From Pseudogulbenkiania ferrooxidans 2002 (GTDB lineage Bacteria > Pseudomonadota > Gammaproteobacteria > Burkholderiales > Chromobacteriaceae), in contig NZ_ACIS01000004.1 in assembly GCF_000174355.1 (NCBI RefSeq), positions 252,924 through 316,923 of the forward strand: 64,000 nucleotides of DNA, given 5' to 3'. Of the stretch, positions 34,243 to 43,953 are shown piece after piece. Within the stretch, counting starts at the first letter, position 1. Every line of letters starts with the position of its first letter. The notes under the pieces were generated by a model that was not told where the DNA came from, did not search any database, and was given only the letters and a program-made list of their open reading frames with translations. Made by a program: the position numbers and the translations under genes.

Positions 34243-34442
34243 AAGCACCTCGGTCTGGAACGAGAACACGCAATATTCATTGGCATGGCTTCAATACAGT
34301 GCTGTCGTCGTCTCATCGCCGACGAGGTTACGCAAGGTGTGTGATTGGCTGGTGTTAGCCGTGAGGGAACAAGGCAACGCCTGGCGACCGGTGGGCGTTG
34401 CCGGGTTCTCTCCATCCTTTCCAACCGTATCGCTGCTGTGCT

Positions 34443-35003
34443 TCAGGGCGGTGCCAGTGCAGTCCCGGCATGAGCGAGCGTGGCAATCTGGCTCATCTCG
34501 GTGATCGACAGCACACGGTCGAGATCGAGAATGATGACGAAACCGCCCGCCACTTTGCCCATGCCGCGGATGAAATCGGCACGGATGTTGGCACCGAAGG
34601 CCGGCGCCGGTTCGATTTCGCCGGCGGGTATCTCCAATACCTCGTTCACGCTGTCGACCAGGATGCCGATATCCTGCTGGACCTCGCTGTCATCCACCTG
34701 GTGATGCATCTCGACAATGACGATGCAGGTGCGACGTGCAACTGCGGTCGGTCTTGCGCCGAAGCGTGCCGATAGGTCGATCACCGGGACCACCGCACCG
34801 CGTAGATTGATCACGCCGCGGATGAAGGCCGGCATCAACGGGATGCCGGTCAACTGGCCGTATTCGATGATCTCCTTGATATTGAGGATGCCAACAGCAA
34901 ATGCCTCGGCGTTCAGCATGAAGGTGAGGAATTGTTGGACTCCAGGGGCGGCCACGAATGTGGCCGGCGGGTCCTGACGGACAAGCGCAGTGCTCTGGTC
35001 CAT
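34443..35003 (-). CDS. cheW: Chemotaxis coupling protein CheW
   Basis: 186-aa CheW (longer than the usual 150-170 because of short extensions at both ends). Two SH3-like subdomains are visible: QFLTFMLNAEAFAVGILNIKEIIEY, the GVINLRGAVVPVIDL motif that contacts receptor and CheA, and GILVDSVNEVLEI. It couples receptors to CheA P5. It starts 9 bases after the stop of the receptor gene. Confidence 0.96.
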   Translation of the reverse strand: MDQSTALVRQDPPATFVAAPGVQQFLTFMLNAEAFAVGILNIKEIIEYGQLTGIPLMPAFIRGVINLRGAVVPVIDLSARFGARPTAVARRTCIVIVEMHHQVDDSEVQQDIGILVDSVNEVLEIPAGEIEPAPAFGANIRADFIRGMGKVAGGFVIILDLDRVLSITEMSQIATLAHAGTALAPP

Positions 35004-35012
35004 GACGGCTCC

Positions 35013-36653
35013 TCAGAAATGTTCGAATTCCGGTTCGGTGCTCGCCAGGACGGGCGGCTTGCTCGCCGGATGGTTCCGTGCCGGAGCGGGGGAATGGACC
35101 TGAGCGGCAGCGCCGTGGCGGGCCGGGCTACGTTGGCGTGCCGTGCTCTCGGTGCGGAAGAATGCCATCAGTCCTTGCAGCTGCTCTGCTTGGGCGCCCA
35201 TTTCCTCGGCCGTGGCGGCCAGTTCCTCGGATGACGACGCACTCTGCTGGGTGGTCTGGTTGAGCTGGCCGACCGCCTGGTTGATCTGGGTCACGCCGGC
35301 GCTCTGCTCCTGGCTGGCGGAGGCAATTTCCTGCACCAGGTCGGAGGTCTTGCTGATCGACGGCACCATCGCGTCGAGCAGTTGGCCGGCGTGTTCGGCC
35401 AGCTTCACGCTGGAGCCGGCCAGCTCGCCAATTTCCTGAGCCGCCACCTGGCTGCGTTCGGCCAACTTGCGTACCTCGGCGGCAACCACGGCAAAGCCCT
35501 TGCCATGCTCGCCGGCACGGGCCGCCTCGATCGCGGCGTTGAGCGCCAGCAAGTTGGTCTGGTAGGCGATGTCGTCGATGATGCCGATCTTCTGTGCGAT
35601 GGCCCGCATCGCGGTGACGGTTTCCTTGACCGCCGCGCCACCCTGGCCGGCTTCGCTGGCCGCTTTGGCGGCCATGCCATCGGTGACCCTGGCGTTTTCG
35701 GTGTTCTGTGCCACGGTGGCGGTGGTCTGCTCGAGGGTGGAGGAGATTTCCTCGACGGAAGCCGCCTGTTCGGCAGCGCCTTGCGACAGCGACTGTGAGG
35801 TGGCGCTGACCTGCTCGGCGGCGGCCGAGAGGTTGTCGGCCGCCGAGCGCACCTGGCCGATGGTGAGCGACAGCCGCTCGACCATGTTGCGCATCGCCGC
35901 CAGGAGGCTGGAGTTGTCGTTGGCGCGCAGCTCGATCTGCTGGGTCAGGTCGCCCTCGGCCACCTTGCGCGCAATGGCGGCGGCATGGTCGGGCTCGCCG
36001 CCGAGCTGTCGCATCAGATTGCGGGTGATCCAGAAGCCGACCGCGGCGGCGATGACGATGCCCGCTGCGATGAGCGCCAGCGTCAGGTTGCGTGCCTCGG
36101 CGTAAACCGCCTGGGCGTCCTTGGCCGAGCTGTCCATCAATTCGCCCTGGAACTGGACGAACTTCAGCGCATGTTCCTGGTAGGCGCGCAGGGTCGGCCG
36201 CAGCTCGTTCTGCAAGAAGGCCCGCGCTTCATCCTGGCGTTCCTCCTCGACCAGGCGGATCAGCGTTTCCTGCCCGGCGATGTATTTGATGCGCAGTTCC
36301 TTCAGCTGGGCCAGCATTTCCTTGCCGCGCGGCAAGGCGATCAACGATTCGAGCTTATCGACCGCGGTGTCGATGGCCTTGCGTGATTGCAGCACCCGCT
36401 CCTTGTCCCGCTGCCGATCCTCCTTGCTCGTCGACAGCATCATGTTGCGCAGGGCGATGGCAGTCTGGCTGGAGTTGTCTACGATCTGGTTCAACAGCAC
36501 GGTCTTCGGCCAACGGTCGTTGGCCATGGTGCCGATCGCGTCGTTGAGATGTCCCATGCGCACGATGCCAATGGCTGAGATGGTGATCATGACCAGAATG
36601 ACGATGCCGAAGCCGAAGCTTAGTTTGGCACCCACTTTCATGTTGGCGAACAT
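35013..36653 (-). CDS. Methyl-accepting chemotaxis protein, 4HB type
   Basis: 546-aa receptor: TM1 (about residues 9-30), a periplasmic four-helix-bundle sensor (31-190; METISAI-like start, [20 protein letters not shown]), TM2 (about 191-213), HAMP (214-268, [16 protein letters not shown]), then the signalling hairpin with the conserved tip [33 protein letters not shown] (given in parts). The C-terminus ends FEHF, which may serve as a weak tether for CheR/CheB. It is co-transcribed between cheA and cheW. Confidence 0.95.
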   Translation of the reverse strand: MFANMKVGAKLSFGFGIVILVMITISAIGIVRMGHLNDAIGTMANDRWPKTVLLNQIVDNSSQTAIALRNMMLSTSKEDRQRDKERVLQSRKAIDTAVDKLESLIALPRGKEMLAQLKELRIKYIAGQETLIRLVEEERQDEARAFLQNELRPTLRAYQEHALKFVQFQGELMDSSAKDAQAVYAEARNLTLALIAAGIVIAAAVGFWITRNLMRQLGGEPDHAAAIARKVAEGDLTQQIELRANDNSSLLAAMRNMVERLSLTIGQVRSAADNLSAAAEQVSATSQSLSQGAAEQAASVEEISSTLEQTTATVAQNTENARVTDGMAAKAASEAGQGGAAVKETVTAMRAIAQKIGIIDDIAYQTNLLALNAAIEAARAGEHGKGFAVVAAEVRKLAERSQVAAQEIGELAGSSVKLAEHAGQLLDAMVPSISKTSDLVQEIASASQEQSAGVTQINQAVGQLNQTTQQSASSSEELAATAEEMGAQAEQLQGLMAFFRTESTARQRSPARHGAAAQVHSPAPARNHPASKPPVLASTEPEFEHF

Positions 36654-36692
36654 AACGAACTCCCTTCTTCCTTCTAGGCTAACGTGGTCGGC

Positions 36693-38861
36693 TCAGGTGG
36701 CCGGAGTGGATGCCGCTTCGCGCGACTCGCGTCGTGTCGCGATGGCGACGAGTGCGGGAACGTCAAGAATCAGTGCCACCTCGCCGCTGCCGAGGATGGT
36801 CGAGCCGCCGATGCCGCGCAGGCTCTGGAACAGATGGCCGAGCGGTTTGATCACCGTCTGGAATTCGCCCAGCAGCTGGTCAACGACGATGCCGACCTTC
36901 TGCGCGCCGGTGCGCACCACGACCACGTTCTCGCGTGCAGGCCGCTTGCCCGGCAGGTTGAACAGCTCGTGCAGACGGATGAACGGCAGTACTTCGCCGC
37001 GCAGGTTGAGGTAATGGTTATCGCTGGTTTGCGGCGACAACTCGAGGCATTCGACCACCATGTCGAGCGGCACCACGTAGTTGGCCTGTCCCGTGCCGAC
37101 CAGGAAGCCGTCGATGATGGCCATGGTCAGCGGCAGGCGGATGGAAAAGCGGGTGCCGGCGCCGGGAGCCGAGCGGACATCGACGTGGCCGCGCAGGCTC
37201 TGGATATTGCGCTTGACGACGTCCATGCCGACGCCACGGCCGGACAGGCTGGAGACGTGATCGGCGGTGGAGAAACCCGGCTCGAAGATCAGGTTGTCGA
37301 TTTCCGCTTCGCTCAGGTTGTGGCCCGGCTGGAGCAGGCCGCGCTCGGTCGCCTTCGCCACGATTTTGTCGCGGTTGAGGCCGCCTCCGTCGTCGCTGAC
37401 GGTAATGACGATGCTGCCCGAATCATGCGAGGCGTTCAGCTCCAGCCGGCCGCGGGGTGGCTTGCCGGCGGCGGTACGGCGCGCGGTGGGTTCGATCCCG
37501 TGGTCGATGGCGTTGCGTACCAGATGGATCAGCGGATCGCCGATCTTCTCCACCACGCTCTTGTCGAGTTCGGTTTCTCCTCCGGTAATGACCAGTTCGA
37601 TGTCCTTGCCAAGCTCTTTGGAGACATCGCGCACGATGCGGTTGAAGCGGCTGAAGGTTTCTCCAATCTGCACCATGCGCAGTTGCAATGCCGAATCGCG
37701 TGTGCTTTCGACCAGGCGCATCATCAGCGAGCTCGCCTCCAGAAGCTCGGCGCGGCCGCTGCGACTGGCAAGCAGGCTGACGCTGGCGCTGGCAATCACC
37801 AGCTCGCCGACCAGGTCGATCAGGCGGTCGAGCTTGTCGGCCTGGATGCGGATCAGCCTCGCCTCGGCGGTTTTCTTGTCGCTGACCCGAGCCTGCCGGA
37901 TGATGGCCGCCTCGACCAGCTTGGGCTGTACCACCTGCTGTTGCACCAGAATTTCTCCCAGTGGTACGACGTCGGGTGGCGCTGCGCCGGCCATGGGCGG
38001 CTGCTGCATAAGCAGCCCGTCATCGAGTTCCGCTTGCGTGAGCGCGCCGATGCGAACCAGGATCTCGCCCAGCCGCATCGTGTCTTCCGGCAGGGACTGC
38101 AACAGATCGATGTAGTCGGCCAAGCGGCTGTCCGGCGGCAGGATGTGCAGGGTGCAGTCGTCGCGGACGAACTCGAATACCCGCTCGATCGTCGTCTTGT
38201 CGGCGCAGGAAGCGAAACGAATCTCGAAGCCGAGATAGCAGGCTTCCGCATCCATCTGATCTGCCGGCGGCATGGCATCGGCCACGGTTTCGAGGTGCAC
38301 GATGGTGCCCAGCGTGCCGAGGTAGTGAAGGAAGGACAGCGGGTCCATGCCGTTCTTCAGCACATGGCGCTCGAAACGCAAGGAGATGTGCCAGCATTCG
38401 CTCTCGATCATGTCCTGGCCCAGGCTTGGCTGAGTGGCGGAGGATGCCCCGGCCGGGGGGAGGCCGGGCGGTGCGGTCCGTGCGTCGCGCTGTAAGCGTG
38501 CGAGCAAGGCATCGCCGGCCAGTTGCAATTCGGCCGTTGGGTGAACCCGGCGGATTTCGAACTCGCCCAACAGCAAGCCGATATGATCGCCGCAGGCCAA
38601 AAGCAAGGCGATGAGTTCGGCGCTGACAGCGATGTCGCCATTGCGCAGTTGGTCGAGCACGTTTTCGACCACGTGGGTGAAGGCGACGATGTAGTCGCAT
38701 TCGATGACGCCGGCACCGCCCTTGATCGTGTGCGCGGCGCGAAAGATCGCATGCAGCGTGTCGGCGTCGCCGGAAGCGGCTTCGAGTTGTAGCAGCGCCG
38801 CTTCGAGCGCGGCCAACTGTTCGCGACTTTCCGTCACGAACACGGTCAGGAGTTCGTCCAT
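36693..38861 (-). CDS. cheA: Chemotaxis histidine kinase CheA
   Basis: 722 aa. P1 (HPt) carries phospho-His44 in AAHTIKGGAG. A second region (about 130-290) includes a P2-like or receptor-specific domain and a segment TMRLGEILVRIGALTQAELDDG of the type seen in CheA of alternative chemosensory systems. This is followed by P3 dimerisation, P4 ATPase (N box LVRNAIDHGIEP, G1 VSDDGGGLNRD, G2 GRGVGMDVVK) and P5. It is the central kinase of the operon. Confidence 0.95.
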   Translation of the reverse strand: MDELLTVFVTESREQLAALEAALLQLEAASGDADTLHAIFRAAHTIKGGAGVIECDYIVAFTHVVENVLDQLRNGDIAVSAELIALLLACGDHIGLLLGEFEIRRVHPTAELQLAGDALLARLQRDARTAPPGLPPAGASSATQPSLGQDMIESECWHISLRFERHVLKNGMDPLSFLHYLGTLGTIVHLETVADAMPPADQMDAEACYLGFEIRFASCADKTTIERVFEFVRDDCTLHILPPDSRLADYIDLLQSLPEDTMRLGEILVRIGALTQAELDDGLLMQQPPMAGAAPPDVVPLGEILVQQQVVQPKLVEAAIIRQARVSDKKTAEARLIRIQADKLDRLIDLVGELVIASASVSLLASRSGRAELLEASSLMMRLVESTRDSALQLRMVQIGETFSRFNRIVRDVSKELGKDIELVITGGETELDKSVVEKIGDPLIHLVRNAIDHGIEPTARRTAAGKPPRGRLELNASHDSGSIVITVSDDGGGLNRDKIVAKATERGLLQPGHNLSEAEIDNLIFEPGFSTADHVSSLSGRGVGMDVVKRNIQSLRGHVDVRSAPGAGTRFSIRLPLTMAIIDGFLVGTGQANYVVPLDMVVECLELSPQTSDNHYLNLRGEVLPFIRLHELFNLPGKRPARENVVVVRTGAQKVGIVVDQLLGEFQTVIKPLGHLFQSLRGIGGSTILGSGEVALILDVPALVAIATRRESREAASTPAT

Positions 38862-38881
38862 GGGCGTTGCCTGTTCAGGAT

Positions 38882-39199
38882 TCAGCTTTCCCGTGCGGGG
38901 ATCAGCATCGGGTCGCCGAAGTCGGCGGCCACGTTGAAAAAGTCCACCACCTCACGCACCGCCGGGCTGTGCGCGACGATCAGCAGCGGCTTGTCCTGAT
39001 GGCGTGCTTCTCGCTTGGCCAGCAGCAACAGCTGAAATCCGGCCGTGTCGATTTCGGCCACGGCGGAAAGATCGAGCTCGAGGCCGTCACCCGCCTGCAG
39101 GGCGTCGAGCAGCAGCTGCTTCTGTGCCGTGGCGTTGTAGATGGTCATGTCGTCGAGGAGGGTGAGGCGTTGGTGCTCCGGAGCCGGGCTGGGTGCCAT
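38882..39199 (-). CDS. STAS-domain protein (anti-sigma antagonist-like)
   Basis: 105-aa single STAS domain. The conserved phosphorylation-site motif appears as EIDTAGFQLLLLAK with Thr in place of the more common Ser. It lies between the two-TM chemoreceptor-like gene and cheA, a position found in several alternative chemosensory operons of beta- and gamma-proteobacteria. A role in modulating CheA or a partner is inferred; no cognate kinase or phosphatase gene lies nearby. Confidence 0.87.
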   Translation of the reverse strand: MAPSPAPEHQRLTLLDDMTIYNATAQKQLLLDALQAGDGLELDLSAVAEIDTAGFQLLLLAKREARHQDKPLLIVAHSPAVREVVDFFNVAADFGDPMLIPARES

Positions 39200-39207
39200 G
39201 ATAGTCC

Positions 39208-40470
39208 TCAGAACAATTCAACCTTGGGGCTGGCCGCCACCGTAGGCTGGTGGGTGACGGCGTGATGGGCCTGGCGCTGCTGATCCATCACGTAATCGCT
39301 GTAAATGGCTTCCAGATGGAGCGCGAGGGGCTTGTACTGGACACCTGGGTCGCCCGGCTGCTGCAGCCGCCGCACCAGTACGGCAAGATGGTCATCCAGG
39401 CGATGCAGGGCTTCCGCCGTATGCTCGATCTGCTGGCGGGTGACGTCCTGGAACTGCACGCTCGCCAGTGCATGCATGAACATCTGCATCAGCTCGGCGC
39501 TGCTGCTGCTCACGCTGTCGATGACGTGGGTCTGATGGCGCAGTAGATCCTGGTAGCTGTTGCCAAGTCCGGCGAGCTGATCGGCGAAATGCCCAAGCGT
39601 GGCTTGCTCGCGTTCAAGATTGGCCGTCGACAGCTTTTGCTGCAACTGAGCCTCGACCGTCATCCCCACGTCCATGATGCCCTGGCTGATCGCCACGACC
39701 GCTTTTTCGGTTTCGCCCGACAACTTGCGTACCTCGTCGGCCACCACGGCGAAGCCGCGCCCGGCTTCGCCGGCTCGGGCCGCCTCGATCGCCGCATTCA
39801 GCGCCAGCAGATTCGTTTGTGCCGCGATGTTCTTGATCAGAAGGGTGAGCGACTGCAACGAGCGTGTCTCGGCGACGACCCGGTGGGTTCGCTCTTGGTC
39901 CTGGCGAGCCTCCTGGAGGCGGTGATCGATGTAGTCGCGCATCGCACCGATCAGATGCTGGTTGTCGGCGATGTGCTGCTCGGAGTTCTGTGCCAGTTGG
40001 CTGGCGTGCGACGAACTCGTCGTGACAAAGTCGTTCAGCCTTGTCACGACGCCATCGATGGCCTGCAGCCGGTTGGTAATGTCGTAGGCCGCTTGCTCGG
40101 TCTGCTGCACCACGCTGCCCAGATGATTGCGCAGCACGTCACTATAGGTTGGTACCGCAAGGAGCTCTCCCGCCACCTCGTTGCTGGCCGTGCTCAGCAG
40201 TTCGCTCCCCTGCGCCAGTTGTGCCAGCCGGGATGACAACCCGCACTGCTGCTGGCGGAACAGCAGGAAGGGGATCAGCCAGACGCCGAGGCTGGCCGTG
40301 CTCACCAGCAGCACCGCCCCGATGGCATTGCCCAAGGGCTGCGACAGGCCGAGTGCCGGCAACAGGACGGTGGTGAATCCGTTGTTGAAGAAGTACACGC
40401 TCAAGCCGGCCATGACGGTAACGACGCTGAACGAACCCAGGGCATACAAGAGGAAAGGGCGTTGCTGCAT
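39208..40470 (-). CDS. Chemoreceptor-like signalling protein with two N-terminal TMs and no sensor domain
   Basis: 420 aa. Two hydrophobic segments lie close together at residues 8-30 and 45-68, leaving only a short periplasmic loop, then a long coiled coil with the canonical tip [21 protein letters not shown] and [14 protein letters not shown]. The C-terminus contains [18 protein letters not shown], common in MCPs of cheY-mcp-STAS-cheA clusters. It may sense membrane or cytoplasmic state. It starts 2 bases after the cheY stop. Confidence 0.92.
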   Translation of the reverse strand: MQQRPFLLYALGSFSVVTVMAGLSVYFFNNGFTTVLLPALGLSQPLGNAIGAVLLVSTASLGVWLIPFLLFRQQQCGLSSRLAQLAQGSELLSTASNEVAGELLAVPTYSDVLRNHLGSVVQQTEQAAYDITNRLQAIDGVVTRLNDFVTTSSSHASQLAQNSEQHIADNQHLIGAMRDYIDHRLQEARQDQERTHRVVAETRSLQSLTLLIKNIAAQTNLLALNAAIEAARAGEAGRGFAVVADEVRKLSGETEKAVVAISQGIMDVGMTVEAQLQQKLSTANLEREQATLGHFADQLAGLGNSYQDLLRHQTHVIDSVSSSSAELMQMFMHALASVQFQDVTRQQIEHTAEALHRLDDHLAVLVRRLQQPGDPGVQYKPLALHLEAIYSDYVMDQQRQAHHAVTHQPTVAASPKVELF

Positions 40471-40472
40471 GA

Positions 40473-40838
40473 TCAGCGCATCACCAGCTTGATGGTGTTG
40501 AGCAGATCGTCTGCCGAGGCCGGCTTGACGATCCAGCCTGAAGCACCGGCAGCTTTCGCCTCGGCCTTTTTCGATTGCTGTGACTCGGTGGTCAGGAACA
40601 GGATCGGCATGAAGCGATAGTTCGGCAGTTTGCGTACGTGTTGAATCAGCTCGATGCCGTTCATGCCGGGCATGTTGAGATCAGTGATCAATAGGTCGGA
40701 CTTTATGCCGGCTTGAAACTGGCTTAATGCCTCTCCAGCATTCCCGGCTTTCGCGACCGCGTAGCCGGCCTTGGCGAGGATATTGGAAACGGAGAGCAAG
40801 ATGGTCGCCGAGTCGTCCACGAGGAAGATGGTTTTCAT
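40473..40838 (-). CDS. CheY-like single-domain response regulator
   Basis: 121-aa receiver, first gene of the operon. Acidic pair Asp8/Asp9, acceptor Asp53 ([11 protein letters not shown]), Thr83/Thr84 (FLTTES) and Lys105 (IVKPAS) are all present, so it should be phosphorylated by CheA. No output domain, hence CheY-type: a flagellar switch ligand or a phosphate sink for the cluster. Confidence 0.94.
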   Translation of the reverse strand: MKTIFLVDDSATILLSVSNILAKAGYAVAKAGNAGEALSQFQAGIKSDLLITDLNMPGMNGIELIQHVRKLPNYRFMPILFLTTESQQSKKAEAKAAGASGWIVKPASADDLLNTIKLVMR

Positions 40839-41240
40839 GAGTCGGGTTTACTCCGGCCAAGCATGAGGGGAGGGCGCAACAGGGGGTCAGCCTGGTCTTC
40901 TTTGGTTAGGGGGCGGGGAGGTTGTTTGCAAGGACAAATGAGTAAACATACGAAGTCAGGACAAATAAAATTGATTTAAATCAAATTTCTTCTTTGTTAA
41001 TATAATTTTTGTTAAAATATTTAAAGCTAATTATTGAAAAATATCACTATATGAAAATATAGGATTACGTCATGGTGTGCTGGCGAAGGCGGCCGTTGAG
41101 GAGGGGCATTGCACCGCGACGAGCGCCGCTGAGCGGCGTGGGCGAGGTACTGGCGGGCTTGGACAGACTGCGGGGGAAAAGAAGCCCGCCGGGCCGGGTG
41201 GCGTTGCGGGCAGGGGCTTGCGTTCAGAGCCGGTGCGGGG
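40839..41240. other. AT-rich promoter region upstream of the che operon
   Basis: 402 bases without a credible gene. The 40921-41060 part is far more AT-rich than anything nearby in the host DNA. It holds an FNR-type box at 40971-40984, a possible minus-strand -10 (TATGTT, 40950-40945) and two copies of AGGACAAAT (40931-40939, 40958-40966). From 41070 to 41240 the sequence is GC-rich; short plus-strand frames there show no protein character. Confidence 0.65.
40971..40984 (-). promoter_or_regulatory. FNR/ANR box TTGAT-TTAA-ATCAA
   Basis: Perfect match to the FNR/ANR consensus TTGAT-N4-ATCAA. Read on the minus strand, a TATGTT -10 hexamer (40950-40945) predicts a start site near 40937. That puts the box centre at about -40, the classic activating (class II) position. 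The only downstream gene in that direction is the cheY of the che operon, about 130 bases on. Confidence 0.7.
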
Positions 41241-42554
41241 TTATTCCAGCGGCCGGTCGGCGGTTTCGCGCACCATAGCCCAGCCCAGCAGGGAGACCAG
41301 GCCGCAACCGATGACGTAGAGCGCCGGCGCGTTCGGGTCGCCGGTGAGGCGGATCAGGCCGGTGGCGAAGAACTGGGCGAAGCCGCCGAAGATCAACACG
41401 CCAAAGCAGTACACCAGGGACATGCCGGTGGCGCGTACGCGGCGCGGGAACAGTTCCGGCAGGATCACCACCGAGGGCACGCTGTTGAAAATCAGAAGCA
41501 GCGACAGTCCCGCCACCACCAGGAGCAAGGTGGCGAGGTTGGGGCTGGCGTTGAGCAGCATGAAGGCGGGGTAGATCAGCACCAGCATCGGTATGCGCGT
41601 CAGCAGGATGGCGCGTTTGCGGCCGATGCGGTCGCTCAGGATGCCGGCATACGGCGCCAGCAGCATGGAGACGGCCGCGGCGGCGAGCCCGGCCCACATG
41701 GCCTGCTTGAGCGGCAGGCCGAGCTGGGTGGCAGCGTAGTTGGTCATGTAGTTGAGGATGATGTAGTTGGCGGCGGTGCCGCCGATCACCAGCAGCACGC
41801 CGGCGACGAGCACTCGGCGGAAGGGGCCGAACACGGCGGCCACGCTGCCTAGCCCTTCCTCGGCGTGGGTGCTGTCGGCGGTTTCGTGCAGGTGACGGCG
41901 GATGTACATGCCGATCGGCACCACCAGCATGCCGAGCACGAAGGGCATGCGCCAGCCCCAGCTCTCCAGTGCGTCCGTCGGCAGTAGATAGGTCAGCGCG
42001 AGGCCGCACAGCGAGCCCAGCAGCACGCTCAGGGCCTGGCTGAACAACTGCCAGCTGCCGTAGTAGCCGCGAGAATGGTCGTCGGCGTATTCCAGCAGCA
42101 GCGAGGTGGACGCGCCCAGCTCACCGCCGATGGCAAAGCCCTGGATCAGGCGTCCCAGCACGATCAGCACCGGCGCGGCGAGGCCGATCTGGGCATAGCT
42201 CGGCGTGATGACGAACATGGCCGAGCCCAGCGCCATCAGCCACAGCGTCAGCATCATGGCCGGCTTGCGTCCGGCGCGGTCGGCGTAGGCGCCGATGACG
42301 ATGCCGCCCAGCGGGCGCATGGCGAAGCCGACGCCGAAGGTGGCGAGCGACAGCATGAGTTGGCCGAAAGCGGTATCGACCGGGAAGAACAGCCGACCGA
42401 TCAGGGTGGCGAAGAAGGTGTAGACGGTGAAATCGAAAAACTCCAGACCATTGCCCAGGGTGATGGCGGCAATGGAGCGGGCGTTGGCCGAGCGGCTCGC
42501 CGGGGCGGCACGGTGAGCGGCCGCCCCGGCCGGCGAGGTGAGGCTGGTTGACAT
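41241..42554 (-). CDS. MFS transporter, metabolite:H+ symporter family
   Basis: 437-aa 12-TM permease of the MHS (ProP/ShiA/KgtP) type. The N-terminal AITLGNGLEFFDFTVYTFFAT and the loop motif GGIVIGAYADRAGRKPAMM, plus RLIQGFAIGGELGAST, are hallmarks. It imports organic acids or similar solutes with protons. It is downstream of the M20 amidohydrolase (104-base gap) and probably co-regulated by the divergent LysR protein. Substrate not predictable. Confidence 0.92.
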   Translation of the reverse strand: MSTSLTSPAGAAAHRAAPASRSANARSIAAITLGNGLEFFDFTVYTFFATLIGRLFFPVDTAFGQLMLSLATFGVGFAMRPLGGIVIGAYADRAGRKPAMMLTLWLMALGSAMFVITPSYAQIGLAAPVLIVLGRLIQGFAIGGELGASTSLLLEYADDHSRGYYGSWQLFSQALSVLLGSLCGLALTYLLPTDALESWGWRMPFVLGMLVVPIGMYIRRHLHETADSTHAEEGLGSVAAVFGPFRRVLVAGVLLVIGGTAANYIILNYMTNYAATQLGLPLKQAMWAGLAAAAVSMLLAPYAGILSDRIGRKRAILLTRIPMLVLIYPAFMLLNASPNLATLLLVVAGLSLLLIFNSVPSVVILPELFPRRVRATGMSLVYCFGVLIFGGFAQFFATGLIRLTGDPNAPALYVIGCGLVSLLGWAMVRETADRPLE

Positions 42555-42657
42555 GATGGTTTCTCTCTCTTTGTAGATAGTGATATACGGTCCCGGTCGC
42601 CTTGTTGTTTTATTCGGCCGAACCGCCCGACCGGGTGGCGATCCGGTTGGCTATCTC

Positions 42658-43827
42658 TCAATCCAGGAAACGTTCGGCCAGCTTGACCCAGTAGCTCGCC
42701 CCCAGCGGCAGGCAGGCGTCGTTGAAGTCGTAGCCGGGGTTGTGCACCATGCAGCCGCCTTCTCCGTCGCCGTTGCCGATGATCAGGTAGCAGCCGGGGC
42801 ACTGCTGCAGCAGGAAGGCGAAGTCCTCGCTGCCGGTGAGGGGAACCATGCCGTCGATCAGGCCCTCTTCGCCGAGCCAGTCGTGCGCCACCGCGCGGGC
42901 GAGGGCGGTTTCGGCCGGGCTGTTCACCAGTACCGGGTAGCCGCGCCGGTAGTCGACCTCGGCCTTGGCGCCGAATCCTTCCGCCTGCGCGTGCGCCAGG
43001 GCGGTGATGCGCTGTTCGAGCAGGTCGCGCACCGCCGGGTTGAGCGAGCGCACCGACAGCCGCATCTCGGCGCTGTCCGGGATCACGTTGGCGGCTTCGC
43101 CGGCGCGGATGGCGCCGACGGTGACGATGGCCATCTCCAGCGGCGGCACGTTGCGCGCCACCACGGTCTGCAGCGCCATGGTCAGGGAGGCGCAGACCAC
43201 CACCGGGTCGACCGAGCGGTGCGGCATGGCGCCGTGGCCGCCACAGCCCTGGATGCGGATGGTGACGGTGTCGGACGAGGCCATGAAGGCGCCGGGCAGA
43301 AAGCCGAAACGCCCCGCCGGGTAGCCCGGCATGTTGTGCAGGGCGAAGACGGCGTCGCAGGGAAAGCGCTCGAACAGGCCGTCCTCGAGCATCTTGCGTG
43401 CCCCGGCCAGGCCTTCTTCAGCGGGCTGGAAGATCAGGTTGAGCGTGCCGTCGAAGCGACGCGTCTCGGCCAGGTAGCGGGCGGCGGCCAGCAGCGTGGC
43501 GGTGTGGCCATCGTGACCGCAGGCGTGCATCTTGCCGGGGTGGTGGCTGGCGTAAGGCAGGCCGGTGGATTCCGTGATGGGCAGGGCGTCCATGTCGGCG
43601 CGCAGGCCCAGGCGCTTGGTGCCCGAGCCATGCCGCAGCGTGGCGACCACGCCGGTGCCGCCGATGCCGCGATGCACGTCGTAACCCCAGGCGCTCAGGC
43701 ATTCGGCGACGAGATCGCTGGTGGCGAACTCCTCGAAGCCGAGTTCGGGGTGAGCATGGATCTGGTGGCGCAGCGCGATCATCTCATTCTCGATGGCGCG
43801 GATGCCGGGCAGGACGGGGTCGGTCAT
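42658..43827 (-). CDS. M20-family amidohydrolase (hippurate hydrolase-like)
   Basis: 389-aa metallo-amidohydrolase cleaving N-acyl amino acids. M20D ligands are visible: the MHACGHDGHTATLL block (Cys and His), IFQPAEEGLAGARKML (catalytic Glu pair) and the C-terminal TGSEDFAF. It probably hydrolyses an N-acyl compound brought in by the adjacent transporter. Cytosolic (no signal peptide). Expression likely controlled from the palindrome at 43917. Confidence 0.94.
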   Translation of the reverse strand: MTDPVLPGIRAIENEMIALRHQIHAHPELGFEEFATSDLVAECLSAWGYDVHRGIGGTGVVATLRHGSGTKRLGLRADMDALPITESTGLPYASHHPGKMHACGHDGHTATLLAAARYLAETRRFDGTLNLIFQPAEEGLAGARKMLEDGLFERFPCDAVFALHNMPGYPAGRFGFLPGAFMASSDTVTIRIQGCGGHGAMPHRSVDPVVVCASLTMALQTVVARNVPPLEMAIVTVGAIRAGEAANVIPDSAEMRLSVRSLNPAVRDLLEQRITALAHAQAEGFGAKAEVDYRRGYPVLVNSPAETALARAVAHDWLGEEGLIDGMVPLTGSEDFAFLLQQCPGCYLIIGNGDGEGGCMVHNPGYDFNDACLPLGASYWVKLAERFLD

Positions 43828-43916
43828 GACATTCTCCTCGGGCTAGGCCCGCCGTGGCGGGGGATGGGCTGAACTGATCTTAGTCAGCGCCTGGCTGTCC
43901 CGGGAGTACCAGTTTT

Positions 43917-43930
43917 GTTATCTTGATAAC
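43917..43930. promoter_or_regulatory. LysR-type operator palindrome
   Basis: GTTATC-TT-GATAAC is a perfect 14-bp palindrome in the divergent promoter between the amidohydrolase and the LysR gene, 24 bases before the regulator start. It contains the T-N11-A pattern of LysR boxes. Confidence 0.7.
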
Positions 43931-43953
43931 CTTTGGTTGTCGGGTGGGGCAGG

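Noticed and set aside
41072-41319. Two overlapping plus-strand frames of 68 and 80 codons near the che promoter
   Set aside because: No ribosome-binding site, Arg/Gly-rich translation, and overlap with the 3' end of the MFS gene.
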